Translations under genes and position numbers: made by a program
From: Medicago truncatula
Taxonomy: Eukaryota; Streptophyta; Magnoliopsida; Fabales; Fabaceae
Reading direction: 5' to 3'
Length of the DNA: 64,000 bases
NCBI RefSeq assembly: GCF_003473485.1
Contig: NC_053043.1
Location: forward strand, 506,001 to 570,000
Shown: in pieces, positions 1 through 11,885 of the stretch
How positions within the stretch are numbered: the stretch's first letter is position 1
Layout: each line of letters opens with the position of its first letter
Notes under the pieces: model-generated
Database searches by the model: none
The model's input: only the letters and a program-made list of their open reading frames with translations
Told to the model about the DNA's origin: nothing

Positions 1-65
1 GCAATCAACTTAGAATGCAATTTGGTAACTTCAGCAAAGGCCTCCCATGAGGTCCCAAACTACTA

Positions 66-2260
66 TCAATATCTTCCCTGCATAAAATAACAAAAACAAA
101 TCACATTTTGCATTGATTAAAACAAACACGTATAGGTATGCCATTTACAGTTTCACATGATTCATAAAACAAGGGGAGCATTACTCCTTTGCAAAATAAA
201 ATCTATTATTCCTACTTTTATAAACTTAAATATTGCTCCATTATATTCTAACATACCTCTCCAGTAAAATTGCCAGGGCCAGGAGGCGGAAATCTTTGTT
301 GGGACTCCTTCTGTTCTTCAGCATGATTATTCCCCTTCTGGCCTTGTTCAAATTCCTCCATATATGATGGTTTGAAATCCCATCCACCTTCACTAGGCAC
401 AGAGTTTCCTCTTTCTCCCTGTCCCGGTGGTCCAAAGTTCTGCTGTGGCACATAATTTCTTCTTTCTCCTTGTCTTGGCGGGCCAAAGTTCTGCTGCGGC
501 GCATAATTTCTTCTGTCTACTTCTCCCGGTGGTCCAAAGTTCTGCTGTGGCGCATAATTTCTTCTTTCTCCTTCTCCCAGTGGACCAAAGCTCTGCTGTG
601 GTGGATACTGTGGCGAAGCAGGACCATAGGTTTGCTGTTGGGAATAATTTTGTGGCGCTTGAGGGGCTGAATAATTTTGTGGAGCTTGACCATAGTTTTG
701 TTTGGGTAGATAACCTTGTGATGCTTGATCATAGCTCTGTTGGGGTGGATAACGCTGTGATGCTTGATCATAGCTTTGCTGGGGTGGAAAACGCTGCGAT
801 GTTGAATCAATCCGGATATTTGGTTGTTGTTGGCCAATGTTTTGTTGTGGAGGAATGTGTGATGCTTGGCCATGGTTCTGTTGAGGTGGAAAATTTTGTG
901 GAGGTCCATAGTTTCTACCATCCCTTGGCATGGAATCCCGATTGTTGTAAGAGGGATTCCCTCGATTGTTAGGCAATTGATTATTTTGCCGATAGTCTCG
1001 TCTTCCTCCTAGATTTCTCCCAAATTGTACTGGTGGAGGTCGAGGGATGATTTGTCCTTCAATGTACTGATCTCCTGTATCACACACCGAAAGTTGCTCT
1101 CAAATAACTTCTCATGATCAAATTTGCAGCTTAGTATTTAAGAAATCATAAATAAAATTGCTTGCATTTTTAAACTAGCAATGAATAGCTTCAATCAATT
1201 AACCATAATGCGAGAGACGATAAATCCATAAGCAAAATTCTTACCTCCATACTGCTTGTTCACAGGGTCAATGTAAGAATCTGGCAACACAAAGATAACT
1301 CCGGGAATACCTGTTGAAAAGCACAACAATCCAAAATCATTTTCTATTGTCTCAACTAAACAAGGTCAAAGAAATCTAAGGGCACGTTTGTAATATCTTT
1401 TTTTTGTTTTTTTAAGAATGATTTATATAATGAATCATTTATTGGCTGTAATTTTTTAAAGAAAGCTTCAAATGAAAAATTGGTTTACAATTTATCTTAA
1501 AAAGTCATTTTAAGTGTTCCATCCTTTGGCTATGTCAAAATTACTTTATTTAATTTATAACAAATGAGTTTGAAATAATTTCTACTCTTTTGAATAACTT
1601 TACATAAAAATCATTTTTAGAAATACAAGGTAAAAATCACTTTTTTTATTTCTAATCTATAACAAAAACAGGCCCTTCAAAACAAATACCTTCAAATTTC
1701 TTGGACTCTTCTTCAGTCATAACAGCTTGAAATCCAGTGTAAGTGGTTGTACTGCAAGCATAAATCTTCTTCTTCGCCTCTTCCACACTAAAAATTCACA
1801 CATACAAAATTAAACAATTTTTCCATAATCTTAAACTTTCAAAATTAAATTTTGTATTGATAATAATAAAAAACCAAAACCTGATATTGAGACCCTTGGC
1901 ACAAGTTTCTTCATAAATACGAATCATTTCTTCAGGTGGAGGTTTGTTATCTCTGGGAAAATCACAAACGAAGAGCCAGTGATTGTAATCGCAACCTTCG
2001 AAGAGGATGGTGTCAGGACCAATCTCTGGACTGAGTTCTGATGTCTCTCCGTAGCGAGAAGACAAGAGAGAAATCGAGGTTGATCTGAATGAACGGGATT
2101 GAATGCCGTCGACTACGTTTGGGGATTTCGAAAGTGAAAAATGTGATGAAATAGAACCGGTAATTGGGACCGAAAGCGAAGTCGCAGTAGCTGAGAAGGA
2201 GTGGTGGATGCCGGAGAGTGATCTCAGGCTACGGCGGAGGAGAATTAGCGACGATGCCAT
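66..2260 (-). CDS. MORF8: MORF8/RIP1-like multiple organellar RNA editing factor
   Basis: Plant MORF/RIP proteins bind PPR editing factors and are needed for C-to-U RNA editing in mitochondria and plastids. Exons by splice consensus and phase: 1881-2260, 1690-1787, 1245-1310, 257-1074, 66-77; 1374 nt, 457 aa. The N-terminus is basic and Ser/Arg-rich, as in a mitochondrial presequence. The MORF box follows ([14 protein letters not shown], then [35 protein letters not shown]). The C-terminal half is low-complexity, rich in Q, P, G, N and Y, with 17-residue and 13-residue repeats, as in MORF1/MORF8. The start at 2260 matches the paralogue at 12908. An in-frame ATG at 2356 would add 32 residues. 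The last exon carries only GRY and a stop. MORF8 rather than MORF1 is inferred from the long Gly/Pro/Gln tail. Confidence 0.88.
400..800 (-). repeat. Coding tandem repeats in the MORF8 C-terminal tail
   Basis: Two families of in-frame repeats lie inside exon 4. About four units of 51 nt encode [21 protein letters not shown] stretches (roughly 410-600). About three units of 39 nt encode [13 protein letters not shown]-like stretches (roughly 690-800). Both are low-complexity Q/P/G/Y segments expected to be disordered. The 39-nt unit is the sequence that reappears fused to the truncated MORF copy near 11886-11930. Confidence 0.8.
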
Positions 2261-2451
2261 GGCGGTGGTTGTAGAGAGTAAGGGTTTTGGTGAAAGTAGG
2301 GTTTTGAGAGGCTTCGTAAAATGAAATGCTGATACAAGTATATCTGACGATGCCATGGCGGTTCGACCGGTTACTAAACCGGGTTTTTTTTTGTATTGTT
2401 GGGCTTACTCGTGGATATTCCATATCATTTAATTGTGTTAATCCTCTAGTT

Positions 2452-2616
2452 TTTTTTTTGTTTTTTTTTTATTTTTTTTTTAGATAGACGAAATGGCAAA
2501 ACAATTATAAATTCACACACATACGTGGAGGAGTTATCGGAATTCGAACCCCGATCATGGCATCTGACCTAACAATTTCGGCATTTTTGCCAATTGAACT
2601 AGGACGTCTGGATCAA
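2452..2616 (-). mobile_element. tRNA-derived SINE with 13-bp target-site duplication
   Basis: On the minus strand the element carries a pol III A box (TAGTTCAATTGG) near its start and a B box (GGTTCGAATTCC) about 45 nt further on, and ends in an A-rich tail (the T/A run at 2452-2482 on the plus strand). The 13-bp direct repeat TAATCCTCTAGTT lies on both sides (2439-2451 and 2617-2629). This is the classic layout of a SINE insertion. It lies about 190 bp upstream of the MORF8 start. Confidence 0.85.
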
Positions 2617-3084
2617 TAATCCTCTAGTTATTAGGTAACGTAGGGGTATGATAACATATGTTTAGTTGGAAAGTAATTAAAATTTGATTAAAAATTGTTC
2701 TATCTAAAAATCAAAATCGTCTCAATAATTCGTCCCATTGGACGCATTAAGTTTTTTTTTTAAAAGAATATTTGGACTTTTGTTTTTGAAATAAAATAAT
2801 TTGGACGTACTTAGTGTCATGCTTTATATTTGCATTTTCAAAACTACTATCTCTGGTCATATATATAAGTAAAGAATAATTTTTTTTTTTAGGTTCATTG
2901 AATAATTAATGTATATATTATTTATAATATATAACAAATACATTAGTTATTCAAAAAACGTAAAAAAAAAATTTTTTTTGCTCATATGAGACCAGAGAAA
3001 GTATATTAATAGATAAAATAGAAAATGAAGATGGTTTTAACCCATTAATCATAACAAATACATCTCTTTGGTCGAGTATAACAA

Positions 3085-3300
3085 ATATTTTTTTTAATTA
3101 CCATGATATTGGTACGAAGTTTCCACTGTTGTTTAGTGGTGACTAATCTACGTTGTAGAATTTGTGGGATATACAAGACGGGTTCTCCCCTTCCAATCGA
3201 ATTTTTTTTCCATGCGCTCAGCAGTAATCGAACCCCTGACCACATGTTTAAGGGGTTAAAGTCCCTTACCACTTAGAACAATCCATCAAAGGGTCCAAAT
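3085..3300 (-). mobile_element. Probable second tRNA-derived SINE, degenerate
   Basis: The minus strand shows an A-box-like TGGTCTAAGTGG motif, a B-box-like GGTTCGATTAC motif, and a downstream A-rich end (AATTAAAAAAAAT). The A-box segment appears twice around 3265-3335, so the 5' boundary is unclear. I could not find a target duplication. Confidence 0.5.
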
Positions 3301-4049
3301 CCCATACCACTTAGACCAATATACAGTTGGCATATACAAATACATTTATACTTGCAAAAATATATGTTTATTAAGACTAATAAGTTGTATACTTAAGCAG
3401 AAAAAAATTGTAAACATAAATTTTAAGCTTAATTACATTTTTTATTCCATTATTTTTATCCGTTCAATGAGTTGGTCCCTCTATTTGTGGGATGGACCAA
3501 AACTTATGTATTTTAAAATAAGAGAGCTAAAATCGTACTTAAACCTAAAATTTATTGTAAAAGTTATTTGATATGTAAAAATTGACGAATTAAAATTCAA
3601 TCTATATGAGATGAGTGATTTCATCAATTTTCTTTACACCTTTCCTTGCCAATAGGTTAAGAGAATAATTATGTTAGTTTTCTTGCCTTAATTGTCTGAT
3701 CAATTGACACATTTCGCTTTTCTCTAACTGATTTATTGATTTCACTTTTATAATTTGGCTTTTCTTCAATTGGTATCATATCATTACCATTTCATTAAAA
3801 TCAACATTGTACTCGAGGTTGAAGTTAGGACAATATTGTTGAGTGACATTAGTATCTTTTTGAGTGGCCTCCAAGTCAAGTGAACATTCCACTTGAACAA
3901 AAAAACATCTGCTTGGATCCCAAAAACACCATCTTAGAGCAACTCCAGCGCTGGTTATTTTACCACTGTCCACCAGCTGTAATAACAAAACGAAATAAGA
4001 GTATCATAACATTACCATTTCATCAAATCAAACATGTTCTCAAGTTTGT

Positions 4050-6336
4050 GCAAAATGTCACCTTTCATTGTGAGGAAAGAAATAAAGGCCAATGCTCTCA
4101 CTATTTGTTCCACATTTTGCGAAACTCACCAGCCACGCATCTGATCTTTGAAGCAATTCTGCATCTAGCACTTCAGGCAGACGCTTTGTCACCTCATGAA
4201 CTTTAGGGCATGCTAAATTGGACAAATGGCCAATTAGTCCAGTGAATTTATCATTTCTAAACTTCAGACAATGCTTTCGCCGTAGCAGTTAACAAATCCA
4301 TTAATTCCAAAAGACTAACAGAAGTCACAAAAAAAAAATATCTTAGCTCCATATTGGATCAACAACAATTGCACATTGCTCCTCACTAGAATCAACTTCA
4401 CCATTTTCTGAATCTGAAGTGTCTTGATCAGGATAATCTATGTCTATTACCTCTTCTTCACAGTCATCACAAAGCCAAAAAACCTCATATGTAAAAATCA
4501 CAGGCCCATCTAAACAATACCCGAAAAGGAGAAGTTGAAGTGTATAAGGTGAAACAACATTTAAGAATGTGAAACTACAAATTTATAAAATGCAAAATCT
4601 TCATATGTAGAAAAACATGATGGGAAAAATAAAATTAAAATAGCATGCGAAAATCTATATTTCTGATGCAGAAATGGAACAAAATAGTGTTTTTTAAAAA
4701 CAGACATCTGATAATTTGCCAAAACGTATCGATGGCATATTGAGTATGACGCAGGACAAAATTTCAAGCATCGGTGCTTCAAAGATGGAAGCTCATGGTA
4801 TTATTAATACAAATGAGTTGTTCACCAACTAAAAATAAAATAAAAATTGAACCGTGATATTCACAGTGATTTTCTCTTACAAAATAGATGCATTGGAAAC
4901 ATCGGCAAATGATACAAAACATCACAGACCTCCATCTAAATGATGTTTTAGATTACATATTACCTTATTTTTGTCTTTAGAATTCACCTTCAAAACCAAT
5001 ACAAACTTAAAAGCATGTCCATATGACCAAAAAATAGATGCATCTGTTACTTAAGTGTGATGATTTAAACCTGCTAAAATCATAAATTACCATGCATATC
5101 TACTAAAATATAAAATTTTATTTCTGCTTTATATAACAAATTAGGATGGAAAAGAAACAAAAAAGGTTCAGGGTATTGATGCGAAGTAATGTGTATTGCT
5201 TCAATTTTCTTTGGAGTCACATTTCCAGATATAAATAGAAGTGGTTGCATCTTGCATGTGCAGCAAGATGCAATAGAATAGATGGAAAGAGTAAATAACA
5301 AGTACCTATGCAGAGCATATACTTCACATTTGTTGCAATATACCAATGCCTCTTTAAAGCCTACATCCCTACACGTAAGACAAACAGATACCTGCAACAA
5401 GTTAGCAAAGTATTAATGCAGTGATTCATAAAAGGTATGTAACAACAGAAAAGCACATATTTTAACAAAATAAAGTGCAATTTTATTCGATGCTTTCATT
5501 GGAAATCAGAAAATAAGAAATACCTGAGGCAATATAGTTGACCCTGACTCAGTGGCAAGAACATCCATCTCCACATTACCTTGAGAGCTCCCATCTTCAG
5601 TTTCGGTTTCAGCACTGACCTCTGAAGCGACATCAATCTCCATCGAGACTGATGGTAGTAGTTCAATATTTGTTTCCTTGGTAGGATGTTTGCTCTCATA
5701 ATATGCTACAGCTTCCGATACTTGAGGTTCAATTTCAGTATGTAAACCAAGTTCAGTTGGGGTTTCAAAACTGGACAGTGATGCATCTGGCGGTACAGTT
5801 GCAGGTGGCTCTACGACTATTTCTACCGCTGCAGAATCAGAATTCACATCTACAGTTTTGTTGTTGGTAATAGAACAGACAGGATCGTGCTTATTATAAA
5901 CATAGTCTTCCGGCTTTCAATGTGGTAAGTTCCTTTTACTAGCAAAGTCTTTTGTCGTTTGATGTTTTTTTAGCAGCATAGGTTCCGGCGTTGGATGTGA
6001 TAAGTGCCTGTTATCAGCAAAGGGTGGCATCGTTTGATGTGGAAAGTGTCTATTATCAGCATAGGGTGCCAGCATTTGATGTGGTAAGTGCCTGTTATCA
6101 GTAAAGGGTGACAGCGTTTTATTTGGCAACTGTATGTTACCAACATATGGCACCGGCATTTGATGTGTTACCTGCCTATTATGAAAAATAGCTGTCGACG
6201 TTTGATGTGGTAACTGCATGTTATCAGCATATTGTATCACCCTTTGTTGGTAATTGAAGTTAAATTGCCCCTGACAAAAATCATTGAATGGCATATAATT
6301 CTGACCACCTCTACAATTGTTTTGAAAATTTCCATT
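4050..6336 (-). pseudogene. AIPP2-like PHD zinc-finger gene, decayed
   Basis: Coding blocks in order on the minus strand: 5522-6336, a Gln/His repeat region (DNRHLPHQ units of about 16 residues) and an acidic stretch ending LPQ; 5306-5391, first half of a PHD finger (VSVCLTCRDVGFKEALVYCNKC, then EVYALHR); 4347-4520, second half (YCLDGPVIF, then FWLCDDCEEE); about 4056-4290, a C-terminal block (KFTGLIGHLSNLACPKVHE, then RLPEVLDAELLQRSDAW, IGLYFFPHNER) typical of plant AIPP2/PAIPP2-type chromatin readers. Lesions: an in-frame TGA at 5917-5919 in a frame that otherwise stays open; GG instead of AG at the acceptor before 4520; CT instead of GT at the donor after 4347; stops soon after NER. The first exon was not found. 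Family call is good; functional status is inferred dead. Confidence 0.75.
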
Positions 6337-8264
6337 CTGCAAATAAGCATTCAAACATGAAGCAATGTGTTAGATATAAAACCAATCATGTCTTTCACCT
6401 AAAAACTTAAGCGTTTAAAATGATTGATTCATGACATAGTTAATAGATTACTATCGTGGCAACATTCAGAAACAACTACCTCGACTTTCTTGCAATAATG
6501 TTCAAACACCAAACCATTTGAATAATTCTATCATTGAGAAACGAACTAAATCACTTAAATCACATTTAACTTCTAAACTAGTCCCAGTTTTGAAATACAT
6601 TCACATTGAGATTCAACTAAAAATGTTGGAATATTATCACTATGATCACAAGTCCCCACAGAAAGAATCTTACATTTCGACATTTATACAAACATCTTCT
6701 TTTTGGATAAGTTAATACAAGCATTTTCATTTACATATTATGATAGTTATGATATTGTTGTTGATATAGTAATCTGACACTAAAACATTGTTAAAAAAAA
6801 ATCTGACACTAAAACACATCTAACTTTAGACAAATCATTCACCAAACTTCACAGTACAAAGAGACATAAAGTCAACCTGTTTCTAATAGAGCAATTCCGG
6901 TTAACATACAGCCTTGGATGAATTCAACTATAACCATCAACCTACCATATTTTTCTTCTTTTACGCAGAGTGAAGAATAAGAGTGGCTACTTTTAAAAGA
7001 ACCGAAAACAGCAATTACAACAACCAATATTCGTATCATGCACCCCAAAAACCCCACTTGCAGGAAGCATTGCAATTTACAGGCTTATTAAAAATCTAAA
7101 ATATCATCAGATATCTATTGAGGTCTTGAAGATTACACAAAAACTACAAACAATGCTAACATCACAGATGCATCCAAATCAACGCACTTAGTCTTGAATA
7201 GCAAGCAACTATCCAAAACAAAATCTCCAAACCAAACAAGAAGCATTCACTGCTTAGAAACCCTTTCGAAACCCCAATATGAATATCAAATGAAATTTTA
7301 TAGGTCACACCAAAACCACCAAGTATAATGCTAACCTTACAGCAGCTACATCTAAGTAAAAAAAGGTCAATCTTTTTATTCTATTTTATCATAGGCTAAT
7401 TTGCATATTTAACACTTTTTTTTTTTTTTTGAGATTTAGCACTTACTTACAAGGAGGAGCAGAAGTGGGAGTGTTGTTCTTTGTCAAATAATGTTGTTTT
7501 GTAGGATACTAATGCAGATACTTCAATTTGATCCAGCTAAAGGCTATTCAGTTAAAATACCCTGATAGTCGTTGTCGCATGATGACTAACAGGCTCATGC
7601 CCCCTTTACAAATATCATTTAGAACAAAGTGGTACCTTTCAAAGTTCCGCTTTTCATGCAGTGGCGGAGCCACATAGGTGTGAGGGGATTCACATGAATC
7701 TTCTGAATTTTAGAAAGTTTCACCAATTTTATTTTTATTTTTTGATATATTGAACCCTCTAAAATTATAATTTTGCACCTAACCCACACAATTTCTGTCA
7801 ACTCACTCGAGTCACTTTGTTTTTTTATCTTGACTTCATTTTATTAATTCGATGGAGTATAGCTGACAATTTCTCTACTTCTTTTCTTTTTCTTGATTGC
7901 CAGTTTGACACTTAATTAAGAGTATAATTAAATTTCTACTTGAGTCTAAATGTGCATATGAGAATCGTACCATTGTCCTCATTTTTGTCATTCTAATAAA
8001 AAAATGTTCCATTCTATATTGTTTTACAGTATAAATAAAAAATCAATTTTTCCCTTTCAATGATTTCATTTGATTACTAGCATGAAGAATAGTTTTCTTT
8101 ATCTCTCATTACATTTCCCTCTTAGTTTTTTCTTGTTGTTTTAAAGTATTAGCCAAAAGATGGACACTACCGTGCCCACCTATCTGCCATTCTTTATAAT
8201 CTCAATAATGATAGTGGAAGAAAATTCAATCCAATTAGTCACTCTCTTCATTCCTTGCTTGCAG
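6337..8264. other. Intergenic; no gene recognised, one hAT-like terminus
   Basis: I see no supportable gene. At 7659-7673 the motif CAGTGGCGGAGCCAC resembles a terminal inverted repeat common in plant hAT-type non-autonomous elements, but no matching opposite end was located. The rest is AT-rich and may include upstream parts of the decayed PHD gene. Confidence 0.5.
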
Positions 8265-9264
8265 GATACTTTCTTTTCAGATTTAAAATCTTTGCAACCC
8301 CATCTATGCATTACAGTGGCTTATGGCAATATATTACACACCGAGGTTCTTTATATTCCTCCTTTTGGTAAGTCATCCATTCATTCTTCTTATTATCAGC
8401 ACCAGCGTTCCCGTATGCATGCTCTTTTTATCGCGATAACGTTAATGCGTGCAAACTATGTATGCTCTTTTATCCCCTTTGTATGTTGTTATAGATAAAT
8501 AAAGCATATGAATCTAATGCTAAAATTTACTTGAAATTATCTCAGGGACGGTCAACATTCACCCTAGCCTTTTGCCACTATATCGTGGTGCTGCTCCTGT
8601 TCAAAGAGCATTTCAGGTCAACCTCATCTCTTTAATTCTGAATTCTGAAAGCTTTTATACCTTTTGTGTAACTAGCTTATTTTGGATTAATATATTCATC
8701 TTTTTTTTTTTGAAGGAGGGTTAGATTCATCTGTATACTAGGATGGTGTTAAAGAAACCGGAGTATAGTTAGCATTCACTATTCGTGCACTCGATGCTGG
8801 ACCTATCATTGCTACTGAAACAATTCAAGTTTATGACTATATAAAGCTATAGTTTTCGCTTGTCTTGTTTGCTACAAAATAAAAGGTCTGGAGGCACACG
8901 GCCTTTTCTTTGTTTTGGCACTCTACATGTGCTATTATCGGTGTTTTTATTAATGAATTTTCGCTTACGAAAAAGAAAAAAGCAATTTTGAAAATGGAAT
9001 GTTTCAATTGGTGGTTTCAATGAATAATTACGAGTACTGCTGCATATTATATTGAGGGTTGTGCTGCTTTGTTTGTATTAATTTTATTCATTGAGTACTT
9101 CTGCATATTATTCTGATCATGTACCTATTATTGCTACTGAATCAGTTCATATCTTTATTTGACACAGCAGGATCTAAACTTCTGATCAGGGAACTTCCAT
9201 CCATATTTGATGGATCAGCAAGAGTGAAGGCACATCAGAATATAAGGCTACATTGGCACCAAAG
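8265..9264 (+). pseudogene. Methionyl-tRNA formyltransferase fragment (broken)
   Basis: Four exon-like blocks match the N-terminal formyltransferase domain. 8265-8367 gives DTFFSDLKSLQPHLCITVAY and onward to IPPFG. 8546-8616 gives GTVNIHPSLLPLYRGAAPVQ and RAFQ, the substrate-binding loop of the fold. 8742-8846 gives DGVKETGV, stop, LAFTIRALDAGPIIATETIQ. 9171-9264 gives GSKLLIRELPSIFDGSARVK, then a frameshift before KATLAPK. Intact enzymes formylate initiator Met-tRNA in organelles. GT/AG signals flank several blocks, so this is a DNA-level copy with introns, not a processed one. A TAG at 8766-8768, a missing donor after 8846 and the frameshift near 9243 disable it. The conserved start and the C-terminal domain are absent. 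Confidence 0.8.
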
Positions 9265-10735
9265 GTAGTGTTGGTTTTGATTATATTACTCAGAAGGGAA
9301 GAAGAAATGATTTTCCTATCGATATTGTTAGTTCAAAACATATATCAGATCCTCCATTGCTTTTGCTGCCCAATGTTACTTGCTAGACTTTTAGGAATCT
9401 TTTCTATTTATGAAACCACATTGATGGCTCAAAAATGCAACAAGGTTATTCCATCTCTTTACATTTACATGACAATAATATAAGTTCCTTTAAGACAATC
9501 ATTCATAAACTACATTTGGCTAACTTTTAGCCACTGTATTCCTGACAAAAAATTGTAAATGAGATGAAAAGGAGCAATTCAAGTGTTCACCAAGAACGCT
9601 AAACAAATTATATCGTAATTAATGCTAGGATGTGGGTACACCTTGTGTTCTTGGTGAACACACCTAATAAGGTACATATTAGGTGCAAGAGCTGTGAGAG
9701 ATCAACAGGTATGCTAAATGAAAGGCTTGAACTTATTGTTTGTTTTGAATTTTTTCGCTGATAAAAGAATTGGTTAGAGTTAAAAAAACATGACATGTGG
9801 AAACAAACCAGACGAACTGGCAATCAATTCTTTTGTTTTAATTGTATTCAAGTTTCTCATTTTCTTCGGTCATTTTATACGATATCTGGATAACTATCAT
9901 CTTTGTATTCTTTTATTTTAGCACATGCACTATTTTAACACAAACAATAACCAGATATGTTGGAAGTCAAGTTTTGGTGCACCAGAAAGTCATTGTATTT
10001 CTTGACAAAATCAAACTAACATTTGTTTTAAGTGTACTTTTCTAGTGCTTTTATAGTGCTTCTCTACGATGTTCAAATATCACTACTATTGGATTAAAGG
10101 AATCAACGAGTTAAAGTTCAGGGTTCGAAACATGGCAAAGGAGAAAATACTTAACTAATCCCCTCGTGTGTTGGCCGCTAACATTTTCAACCAGATTTTT
10201 CAGCTACAACCATCTCACATAGTCTTGCTTGAAGTGCCCGTAGTCCCATATTAGTCTGTTTTTATTAAGATGTACTCTCGTTTGGGTTATATATGGGTCA
10301 GGTTTTATGTCCCCCCAATCTCTGTATCTCTATGTTTTAATTTTGTTTTGCCAACAAAAAAAAATAAAATTAGACGTTAATAAAAAAGTGTTGTTTATAA
10401 CTTTATATTGACCTGCTCAAAGTGCCACTTTAATTAATACTCGCAATACTCACGACGGCACTGGTTGTACTTATCATGCATAGCAGCAGAGTTGGCAAAA
10501 GTACAACTAAACTTTTCTTGCGAGTTAAGGTTTCTTGCTAAGGAGAAACTTTTTATAAAATAATATTTTCTTGAAAGCAATACTCATCTTCCAATATTTT
10601 CTTGCTAAGGAGACCACTTTTTATATTTCAGTTGAACTTCTTTTTTATATTTCATTTGAAATCAATTATTGTAGTAACCTTGTTCTCTTCATCATTCGTT
10701 GGTTTTATCTTTACCAGCCTCAACCAAATTATATC
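9265..10735. other. Intergenic between two gene fragments
   Basis: No gene is recognised. The open frame at 9253-9483 starts in the tail of the formyltransferase fragment and shows no known signature. A short inverted pair (GTGTTCACCAAGAAC near 9580 and GTTCTTGGTGAACAC near 9648) is present. Confidence 0.45.
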
Positions 10736-11298
10736 TGGCTGCCCATTTAACCTAGTCTCTTGCTTGGAAAAAGATATTGTCTCTTTGTTGATCCAATGTT
10801 GGACTATCATTTAAAGGAAAACATTCAGATGGGAGAGTAATTCCTTTTGTGCCTTGGTTACCAAATTATTCAGTGAATTCTCAAATCAACGATTACTTGA
10901 CTAGAGCTTAATACATATTAATGGTAACAATTATTCTTGATATTATTAATGATTGTTGTGTCACTCTGTTTTAAGGAAAAGTATGCCTTAAAATATGCTG
11001 CTCGTATGGAGTACTTTCACTTATAAACGACCGCATATATGTGGCCCTTGTTTGAGATGCGGACGGTGTTCATGTTGGTTGACATACCTGCACGTCTTGT
11101 TAGAACTCTCCTTGGTCCTGAAAAGATAATTGGTGCATCATGCAAGAAGCCAGACAAGCACATCAAGCATGGTTCGATGGTGCTGATTACATCAGCAGTG
11201 GTGGTGTATATCCCACTAATACAAAGGCAAAGAATCACACTAGGCTTAGACGGGTTGATGGAGGTGTGCAAGGCCTCTAAACTGCCTGTACTAATATA
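10736..11298 (+). pseudogene. TH1 (thiamine-phosphate synthase) gene fragment
   Basis: This piece copies part of the TH1 gene at 49702-50540 in inverted orientation. About 10736-10975 matches the intron before the last TH1 exon (shared runs such as TTGCTTGGAAAAAGATA and TAATTCCTTTTGTGC). 10975-11298 matches the last exon, including [16 protein letters not shown] and [16 protein letters not shown]. Between the two, the start of the exon is deleted, and the reading frame shifts repeatedly inside the synthase domain. The retained intron shows genomic duplication rather than retroposition. No intact protein can be made. Confidence 0.85.
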
Positions 11299-11885
11299 AA
11301 AAAAAATAAAATGATACCTTCTTTGAGCTTAATATCTTTGTTCTATTGAGCTTCTGCTTCACCTTGTGTTTCAAGAACCTCAATAGTTTATGTCAGAACC
11401 TCAATAGTTCAGCGTTCTCCATTTTATCTTCATTTTTATTAGCAATCCTCTGTTCACTTCAATACAACTTTTGTATTCATGCTTGATAGACATGCATTCC
11501 CATATATCTTTCGCTGTATCAATACTTGCACATAATTGTATATCCTTCTCAGATAAAGAATGGTATAGATAAAATTTTGAGCTTCACAGAATGTTTGAAA
11601 TAATTGTTTCCAGACAGTGTATTTTATGTTGTCAAGTTTGGGAGGGATCCCATCCTACAAAAACTTTACTGGAAGTAGACAGACATGTTTGAAACTTTGG
11701 ATAATTGGAACCAACGTGAATCTCAGATGAAACTATGTTATGCTTAAGTATGCTCTTGTTTATTAATCATTTCATTTCACAATGCTCAAGAGTAGTTTGG
11801 ATTTAATATGAAGCATTGAAGTTCAGGATCTAGATAAAATGAAATCCTTATCCTGTTTTTCCTATAAAGCGCATCAATCCTTATC
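11299..11885. other. Spacer between TH1 fragment and short MORF gene
   Basis: AT-rich DNA with no gene recognised. A direct repeat of CCTCAATAGTT occurs at about 11370-11410. It separates the TH1 fragment (+) from the converging short MORF copy (-). Confidence 0.4.

Larger units (their letters stand above)
2261..4049. other. Intergenic, AT-rich, holding two SINEs
   Basis: This gap between MORF8 and the PHD relic holds the two SINE copies listed separately. The rest is AT-rich DNA with homopolymer runs, in which I recognise no gene. Short open frames here have no recognisable protein signature. Confidence 0.6.

Noticed and set aside
427-972. Long plus-strand open frame of 181 codons opposite MORF8
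   Set aside because: It is the antisense shadow of the repeat-rich MORF8 exon 4. The protein is low-complexity and the minus strand gives a family match with consistent splicing.
2530-2545. Possible tRNA gene (B-box-like sequence)
   Set aside because: No cloverleaf can be formed; the boxes belong to a SINE with a tail and target duplication. The same reasoning applies near 3236, 13054 and 44763.
9253-9483. Possible further formyltransferase exon
   Set aside because: The translation past 9264 does not resemble the family's C-terminal domain in any frame.
11039-11299. Small open gene of 86 codons
   Set aside because: It is out of frame over most of the TH1-like sequence and is explained as a fragment of that gene.
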